Assembly (NCBI GenBank): GCA_903868295.1
Contig: CAIPUQ010000002.1
Span: forward strand, 1-12,510
Length of the DNA stretch: 12,510 bases
Direction of reading: 5' to 3'
DNA from: an uncultured Roseiflexaceae bacterium
GTDB lineage: Bacteria; Chloroflexota; Chloroflexia; Chloroflexales; Roseiflexaceae
The position numbers and the translations under genes were made by a program. The stretch's first letter is position 1. Every line of letters begins with the position of its first letter. The notes beneath the pieces were generated by a model. The model was not told the DNA's origin and searched no databases. It worked only from the letters and a program-made list of their open reading frames with translations. This document shows, one piece after another, positions 8,601 through 12,510 of the stretch.

Positions 8601-8825
8601 CCGTGGTGGAACCCGGCCGTCGAAATGCAGGCAACTGATCGGACCCATCGCATTGGGCAAACCCGCCCCGTGATGGTCTACAAGATGGTGGTGCGTGACT
8701 CGGTCGAAGAGAAGATTTTGCAGCTCCAAGAGCGCAAACGCGAGTTGGTAAGTCAGCTCATCACACCAGAACGCGGGGGTATCAAGACGCTGACCCGTGC
8801 CGATGTTGAGCTTTTATTTACATAA
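5682..8825 (+). CDS. SWI2/SNF2-family DNA-dependent ATPase with N-terminal SWIM zinc finger
   Basis: This is a 1047-residue superfamily 2 ATPase, probably a cytoplasmic DNA translocase of the bacterial SWIM-SNF2 type (HepA/YwqA-like). A SWIM finger sits at residues 74-86: Cys74, Cys76, Cys84, His86 (CxCx7CxH). Residues about 100-580 are a long linker region; its end (about 425-530, with DWFDV at 475-479 and YILLPDG at 505-511) resembles the bacterial SNF2-associated region. The helicase core runs from about 588 to 1030: motif I DDMGVGKT with Lys621, motif II DESQ (713-716; the third position is Ser, where DEAQ or DEAH is common), motif III LTGTP (740-744), then the C-terminal lobe with VLVFSQF (900-906), SLRAGGVGLNLT (953-964), WWNP (975-978) and DRTHRIGQ (986-993). 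The ATG overlaps the carB stop and AAGGGA lies 8 bases before it, so translation is probably coupled. The cellular role is unknown; DNA repair or transcription recycling are family-level guesses. Codon use matches the neighbours. Confidence 0.93.
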   Translation: MTIGRLQLITPELLDGFLQAVEPALMRRATAVLASGGVTLEQVEPASSVVVVVDGTDVRRVTALLIAGRVTTLCDCAHRDDGPCVHRVAAVRALYTHMTSNPPQPWETLFSLSDRPRSTTATPTATVVCFFLVPSHPLGVGDAGWAVIPASVTPRAGRADWTGADVRPLRAPPTPAGYPLSPLSVLQAAALLCEQSLSLAQPGQRAWLYAAALALLVDQTIYVARDGLSFGHPVHIYGEPGELQLSCDEDGADLLLQSIVYSAHRSIIVDQANRTLLPFSPHWLWTGATLVCIGERTSLVDHLLQTPALRVRAEDRERFDQRLLELALRVPLCGSAVRWDEVKDEPVGNITVAEHDAGVVVRLAFAYGNYELPFDQHYPAEAVLHGSEELHLVRITRLTDSERDCVALLEQQGLRMSEDGSFRLRKTIPVRDFLMRVVGVLASHGLQIRGEDALTSVQLRTDIPELAVTVQSHIDWFDVSAVVNFGDLSVDVAVVRRAVLRRERYILLPDGTIGFVPNELAHRLAPLLAMGTESDGRLRFAAAQTAIVDQLVQEAQRAQVDARFEERREQLRLFEHIEDQPLPEGFRGTLRSYQKAGYDWLHFLNRYGFGGCLADDMGVGKTIQTLAFILSLRERTPGARAILIVLPRSLVYNWLREAATFAPSLTLLTHIDQGRAKDAVPFDSYDVVLTTYGTMLRDIEFLAGYRFQYVILDESQAIKNPAAETARAVRRLQGDRRLSLTGTPIENNAVELWSQFAFLNPGLLGTAEAFRDTFAREGEGREGALKLLRRLTFPFILRRTKDQVAPDLPSRTEHILMSDMEPEQRRLYTTQRDHYRALLLGMIDSAGPQQARVKMLEGLLRLRQICNHPRLIDPSSAGGSGKFEALLATLESLKAAGHRVLVFSQFVQMLTLVRTALDERGIAYAYLDGRTRDRQSIIDAFQNDTRYPFFLISLRAGGVGLNLTAADYVIHIDPWWNPAVEMQATDRTHRIGQTRPVMVYKMVVRDSVEEKILQLQERKRELVSQLITPERGGIKTLTRADVELLFT

Positions 8826-8830
8826 AGGAG
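8824..8830 (+). promoter_or_regulatory. Ribosome binding site for argG
   Basis: AAAGGAG overlaps the last bases of the SNF2 gene's stop codon and stands 7 bases before the argG ATG. It is the closest match to a consensus Shine-Dalgarno in the window. It suggests that argG initiates independently of the upstream cistron and at a high rate. Confidence 0.7.
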
Positions 8831-8837
8831 TAGGGCA

Positions 8838-10049
8838 ATGGAACGTCCGAAAGTCAAGAAGGTCATGCTGGCGTATTCAGGCGGACTCGACACCAGCATC
8901 ATTGTGCCGTGGCTCAAGCAGAACTACGGCAACCCCGAAGTGATCTGCTATTGTAGTCACCTCGGTCAAGACGACGAAATCGAAGGTCTCGAAGCCAAAG
9001 CAATTGCGTCGGGCGCTTCGAAGTGCTATGTCGAAGACCTGCGTGAAGTGTTCGTCAAAGACTATTTGTTCCCCCTGATCCAATCGGGTGCGAGCTACGA
9101 GCGCCTCTATTTGTTGGGCACCTCGGTAGCCCGCCCGCTGATTGCCAAGCGCCAGGCCGAATTGGCTCTGCTCGAAGGCTGTGACGCACTCGCCCACGGC
9201 TGCACCGGTAAGGGCAACGACCAGGTCCGCTTCGAGCTGACCTACATGGTCTTTGCACCGCAGCTGACGGTCATTGCCCCGTGGCGCGAGTGGAACATTC
9301 GCTCCCGCGAAGACGCCCTCGACTACGCCGCCGAGCACAATGTGCCAGTCACTGCCACGTTGAAGTCGATCTATAGCCGTGACCGCAATATCTGGCACAT
9401 GTCGCATGAGGGCGGCGTGCTCGAGGATCCGTGGAACGAGCCCGAAGAAGTCATGCATACCCTGTCGGTGTCGCCCGAGAACGCACCAGACAAGGCTGAA
9501 TATGTCGAAATTGCCTTCGAAAAGGGTGTTCCTGTCTCGATCGATGGCAAGCGTCTCGGCCCGGTTGAACTGCTGACCGCGCTCAACAACCTGGGTGCTA
9601 AGCACGGCATCGGTCGTATCGACTTGGTCGAAAACCGCCTCGTCGGCATGAAGTCGCACGGCGTCTACGAGACTCCCGGTGGTACGTTGATTCGGGTCGC
9701 CCATCAGGCACTCGAACAGTTGACCCTCGACCGCGACACCTTGCACTACAAAGACGTCGTGGCCCAACGCTACGCCGAAGTGGTGTATTACGGGCAGTGG
9801 TTTACGCCGTTGCGCCGTGCAATGCAGGCATTCTTTGATATCACGCAAGAGAACAACACCGGTGTGGTGCGCCTCAAGCTGTACAAGGGTAATGCCATCT
9901 TGGTCGGCCGCAAAGCAGACCGCACGTTGTACAACCCCGACATCGCGAGCTTCACGATGAGCCAGTCATACAACCAACAAGACGCTGCGGGCTTCATCAA
10001 GATCTTTGGTCTGCCCATGAAGGTGCAGGCATTGGTGGACGGGAAATAA
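8838..10049 (+). CDS. argG: Argininosuccinate synthase
   Basis: ArgG condenses citrulline and aspartate with ATP (giving AMP and pyrophosphate) to argininosuccinate, the penultimate step of arginine synthesis. At 403 residues it belongs to the common short class (about 400), not the longer E. coli class (about 447). The N-terminal ATP pyrophosphatase loop AYSGGLDTS (residues 12-20) is intact. Other family segments are YLLGTSVARPLIAK (91-104), AHGCTGKGNDQVRFE (119-133) for ATP and citrulline/aspartate binding, NIWHMSHEGG (184-193), and GMKSHGVYETPGG (270-282) with the ESRGxYETPGG-type motif reading KSHGVYETPGG. The start follows a strong ribosome binding site and the SNF2 stop by 12 bases; argJ begins 3 bases after the stop. 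Identity is secure. Confidence 0.98.
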   Translation: MERPKVKKVMLAYSGGLDTSIIVPWLKQNYGNPEVICYCSHLGQDDEIEGLEAKAIASGASKCYVEDLREVFVKDYLFPLIQSGASYERLYLLGTSVARPLIAKRQAELALLEGCDALAHGCTGKGNDQVRFELTYMVFAPQLTVIAPWREWNIRSREDALDYAAEHNVPVTATLKSIYSRDRNIWHMSHEGGVLEDPWNEPEEVMHTLSVSPENAPDKAEYVEIAFEKGVPVSIDGKRLGPVELLTALNNLGAKHGIGRIDLVENRLVGMKSHGVYETPGGTLIRVAHQALEQLTLDRDTLHYKDVVAQRYAEVVYYGQWFTPLRRAMQAFFDITQENNTGVVRLKLYKGNAILVGRKADRTLYNPDIASFTMSQSYNQQDAAGFIKIFGLPMKVQALVDGK

Positions 10050-10052
10050 ACC

Positions 10053-11255
10053 ATGACTGATGCATTTCTGCTCGCCCCCGGATTCCGGACTGCGGCAACG
10101 GCCTCTGGACTCAAAAAAGACGGCGCACTCGACCTGACACTCATCGTCAGCGATGCGCCGTGTACTGCCGCGGGAGTGTTCACCACCAACCGAGTCAAAG
10201 CGGCGCCGGTGTTGTACGACCAGGCGGTGTTGGCGACGTCGGCCGGCCGCATGCGGGCGATAGTGGCCAATTCGGGTTGTGCCAACGCCTGCACCGGGAC
10301 CGAGGGTGCGCAGAATGCACAGCGGATGGCCGAACTCGTGGCCGAGGGTATCGGTGCACGCGCCGACGAAGTGCTCGTGCTCTCGACCGGCGTTATCGGC
10401 CGTCAACTCGATATGACCAAGGTCAGCGCAGGCATCCGTGCCTTGACGACTTCTTCGATGGTGCGCGATGCAATACGCACGTCGCAGGCCATCATGACGA
10501 CCGATACGCGCCCCAAGCGGGCAACCGCCAGCGGCACGATTGCCGGCAAAACCGTCACCGTGGCCGGTATGGCCAAAGGCGCCGGCATGATTCATCCGGG
10601 CATGGCAACCATGTTGTCGGTGATAACCACCGACGCCGCCTGTGCCCCCGAGCTTCTCCAGCGCGCCGTCAAGGCAGTCGCAGACCAGAGTTTTAATCGC
10701 ATCAGCGTCGACGGCGACATGAGCACCAACGACACTGTGTTGCTCCTCGCATCGGGCGTGTCGGGCGCGACCATCGATACCCATTCGTTCGACACGTTTG
10801 TCGCGCTACTGGCTGAGGTGTGTATGGACCTCGCCAAGAAAATCGCCCGTGACGGCGAAGGCGCCACAAAATTGGTCGAAATCCGCATCACCGGTGCCGT
10901 CGACGGCGCAATGGCGCATCGGGTGGCCGACAGCATTGCGTGTTCGCCACTGGTCAAAACTGCCATCCACGGCAATGATCCAAACTGGGGGCGCGTGGTG
11001 TGTGCGGCGGGGTACAGTGGTGCTGCCATTGATCCCGAGCGACTGACCCTTGATTTTGGGTTGGGCGCTGAGCAGATTCGCCTGGTCGCCGCAGGGATGC
11101 CGTTGGTTGCCGATTTGAATGCTGCATCGCAGCTGCTCAATCGCGAGCTCGTCTATATCACGCTGGATCTAGGCTTGGGCAGTGCAGCGACGACGATGTG
11201 GACCTGTGATTTCTCGAAAGAATACGTCGAAGTCAACGCCCACTACACCACCTAA
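10053..11255 (+). CDS. argJ: Glutamate N-acetyltransferase / ornithine acetyltransferase (ArgJ)
   Basis: ArgJ moves the acetyl group from N-acetylornithine to glutamate, releasing ornithine and recycling N-acetylglutamate; bifunctional forms also use acetyl-CoA. The 400 residues match the usual length. Diagnostic features are STGVIG (111-116, the oxyanion-hole region), KGAGMIHPGMATML (175-188), which holds the self-cleavage point between Ala185 and Thr186 so that Thr186 becomes the N-terminal nucleophile of the beta chain, NRISVDGDMSTNDT (in the beta chain), HGNDPNWGR, and the C-terminal segment ending YVEVNAHYTT. The precursor should therefore mature to chains of about 185 and 215 residues. 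The ribosome binding site is weak (GGGA 8 bases upstream, within the end of argG), and the gap to argG is 3 bases. Whether this copy is mono- or bifunctional cannot be read from the sequence; the ArgA-like gene nearby is compatible with either. Confidence 0.97.
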   Translation: MTDAFLLAPGFRTAATASGLKKDGALDLTLIVSDAPCTAAGVFTTNRVKAAPVLYDQAVLATSAGRMRAIVANSGCANACTGTEGAQNAQRMAELVAEGIGARADEVLVLSTGVIGRQLDMTKVSAGIRALTTSSMVRDAIRTSQAIMTTDTRPKRATASGTIAGKTVTVAGMAKGAGMIHPGMATMLSVITTDAACAPELLQRAVKAVADQSFNRISVDGDMSTNDTVLLLASGVSGATIDTHSFDTFVALLAEVCMDLAKKIARDGEGATKLVEIRITGAVDGAMAHRVADSIACSPLVKTAIHGNDPNWGRVVCAAGYSGAAIDPERLTLDFGLGAEQIRLVAAGMPLVADLNAASQLLNRELVYITLDLGLGSAATTMWTCDFSKEYVEVNAHYTT

Positions 11256-11258
11256 GAT

Positions 11259-11262
11259 GGGA
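11259..11262 (+). promoter_or_regulatory. Weak ribosome binding site supporting the 11272 start
   Basis: GGGA stands 9 bases before the ATG at 11272. The alternative in-frame ATG at 11257, one base after the argJ stop codon, has no purine-rich site upstream (the preceding bases are C/A-rich). This favours 11272, but only mildly. Confidence 0.35.
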
Positions 11263-11271
11263 CCCGCCGCC

Positions 11272-12510
11272 ATGTCGCTACCGTCACCAGCCCCTGCGTT
11301 GTCACGTTCCTTGCGCACCCGTGTGCGCGAGGCATGGCTCGAGGTGCTGGTGACGATTTTGGTTGCCGTGGTGCAACTCCGCGATGTGCTGTGGGCGGGT
11401 GCTGATCGAGTGGTTGCCAATCCTGACACCCAGCTCCACTATTGGACGTTGTGGTGGTGGAGCGAAGCCTTGTGGAACCAACCACTGGCAGTCTGGCATG
11501 CCCCGCAGTTTGCCCCGTACGACTACACCCTGGCGTATAGCGACCATCTAGCCCCGCTGGGGCTGGTATCCGCACCGTTGATTTGGCTGGGTGTCCCGAT
11601 TGCACTCATCCTCAATGCTGCTGTCGTCGGGTCTGCAGTGCTGACGGTGTGGGCAATGCGTGCACTAGCACGTGATATTGGGGCAGCCCGCTGGCCGGCA
11701 TTGCTGGTGGGGCTTGCGGTCGGATTTGGGACATTCCGCACGACACAGGTCACCCATTTGCAGATGCTGGCGACATGGATGCTGCCACTGGCGGTCCTCT
11801 GGCTCCGGCACGCAACACGGTCGCCGCGATGGTGGTCATGGCCGGCACTCGGGGTCGTGTTGGTGCTGGCAGGTGCATTTGGGCTGAGTATTTATCACGG
11901 TTTTATGATGCTGCCGGTCCTTGCCCTAGTCGCCACACACAGCCTGATGCACGCTGCACCTGCCCAGCGCATGGCAGGTGCCCTCCGACTGGTAGTTTTG
12001 GCGGGTGTCGCGGCGGTGGCGATGCTGCCCAGTCTATGGCCGTATCTGCAAGTACAACGCACGACTGCCGTGACGCGTTCGTTGGTCGAGTTGGCCAACT
12101 GGTCTGCCCCGCTCCAGGCGTGGTGGGCTGTGCCCAAGGGTCACCCCCTGTGGCCGTGGATCTTTGGGGAGTGGGTGACGGGGCGCCCGGAGTTGGTCCT
12201 CGCACCTGGGATGCTCCTCGCCATTGGTGCAGTGCTCGGCCTGGGGGTGCGGAACGCGACCCGTTGGCTGTGGCTGCTGGTGGCTGTCATGGGCGTCGTA
12301 CTGGCCAGCGGCTCTGTCGTGCGTCTGTGGGATGGTGGCGCCGGGATCGATGTGCCGTTTGCACGCTGGATTGCGGCAGTCCCCGGGTATAGCGCATTGC
12401 GCGTACCAGCCCGCTGGGGTTGGATCGTGACGTTCGGTTTGGCGTTGTTGGCTGCATTGGGATTGAGTCGGCCGTGGGTTGTCACGCGGCGCTGGCCGTT
12501 GGTGGTGGCA
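11272..12510 (+). CDS. Polytopic membrane protein, GT-C glycosyltransferase-like, 3' end outside the window
   Basis: The frame is open from 11272 (or 11257, five codons earlier) to the window end: 413 residues without a stop. After a short basic N-terminus there are about ten hydrophobic segments, near residues 22-41, 95-112, 113-130, 142-157, 164-178, 189-208, 238-256, 308-325, 332-347 and 384-399. The loop after the first segment carries Asp52 in NPDTQLHYW, and later PYDYTLAYSDHLAPLG (82-97). VPGYSALRVPARWGW (370-384) is a late Arg-rich motif. This pattern recalls a family of large membrane proteins frequent in Chloroflexota with a GT-C glycosyltransferase or YfhO-like layout, where an early acidic loop residue is catalytic. 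Activity is not demonstrated and this may simply be an uncharacterised membrane protein. It lies 16 bases after argJ, so co-transcription is likely, without an obvious tie to arginine. Confidence 0.75.
   Translation, partial: MSLPSPAPALSRSLRTRVREAWLEVLVTILVAVVQLRDVLWAGADRVVANPDTQLHYWTLWWWSEALWNQPLAVWHAPQFAPYDYTLAYSDHLAPLGLVSAPLIWLGVPIALILNAAVVGSAVLTVWAMRALARDIGAARWPALLVGLAVGFGTFRTTQVTHLQMLATWMLPLAVLWLRHATRSPRWWSWPALGVVLVLAGAFGLSIYHGFMMLPVLALVATHSLMHAAPAQRMAGALRLVVLAGVAAVAMLPSLWPYLQVQRTTAVTRSLVELANWSAPLQAWWAVPKGHPLWPWIFGEWVTGRPELVLAPGMLLAIGAVLGLGVRNATRWLWLLVAVMGVVLASGSVVRLWDGGAGIDVPFARWIAAVPGYSALRVPARWGWIVTFGLALLAALGLSRPWVVTRRWPLVVA

Noticed and set aside
8877..9848. 323-codon minus-strand open frame inside argG
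   Set aside because: Same register effect: it is aligned codon for codon with argG, whose codon use avoids TTA, CTA and TCA. No ribosome binding site or protein motif supports it.
9966..10784. 272-codon minus-strand open frame across argG and argJ
   Set aside because: argG and argJ share a frame and the antisense frame is aligned with it, so it is a by-product of rare-codon avoidance.
11256..11271. Possible terminator between argJ and the membrane protein gene
   Set aside because: The gap is 16 bases with no T tract and no convincing hairpin, so no terminator can be supported.
11775..12392. 205-codon plus-strand frame inside the last gene
   Set aside because: The overlapping frame from 11272 gives regular hydrophobic segments and stays open to the window end. 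This frame gives a Cys/Gly/Arg-rich sequence without structure.

Overview
The window is a stretch of bacterial chromosome with moderately high GC. It is almost entirely coding and every gene is on the + strand. Eight genes sit end to end; two junctions are 4-base ATGA stop/start overlaps and the other gaps are 3 to 16 bases. I see no promoter, terminator, RNA gene, mobile element, CRISPR array or gene-free stretch, so the simplest reading is the interior of one long operon that begins before base 1 and continues past base 12510. The first gene lacks its 5' end and the last lacks its 3' end.

Layout: argB (acetylglutamate kinase, 5' end missing); a short GNAT acetyltransferase that looks like an ArgA-type N-acetylglutamate synthase; carA and carB (both subunits of carbamoyl-phosphate synthase); a 1047-residue SWI2/SNF2 ATPase with an N-terminal SWIM zinc finger; argG (argininosuccinate synthase); argJ (ornithine/glutamate acetyltransferase); and a multi-spanning membrane protein resembling GT-C-type glycosyltransferases, cut by the window end.

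Function: the GNAT protein and ArgJ supply N-acetylglutamate, ArgB phosphorylates it, ArgJ releases ornithine from acetylornithine and recycles the acetyl group, CarAB makes carbamoyl phosphate, and ArgG joins citrulline to aspartate. argC, argD, argF/argI and argH are not in the window. The odd member is the SNF2 ATPase, inserted between carB and argG and translationally coupled to carB by overlap. The terminal membrane protein is also unrelated to arginine synthesis.

Organism: I infer a Chloroflexota-like bacterium, with moderate to low confidence. The grounds are the terminal membrane protein (its first loop and late arginine-rich motif recall a family I associate with that phylum), the SWIM-SNF2 ATPase and the short ArgA next to argB. 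No 16S or other phylogenetic marker is present. Codon use is uniform across the window, with TTA, CTA and TCA rare and a marked preference for CTC before Asp/Glu codons, so nothing looks recently imported.

I found no clearly undescribed system. The best candidates for a second look are the chromatin-remodeller-like ATPase inside an arginine operon, the altered nucleotide pocket in the CarB regulatory domain, and the strong CTC-GAN codon-context bias.
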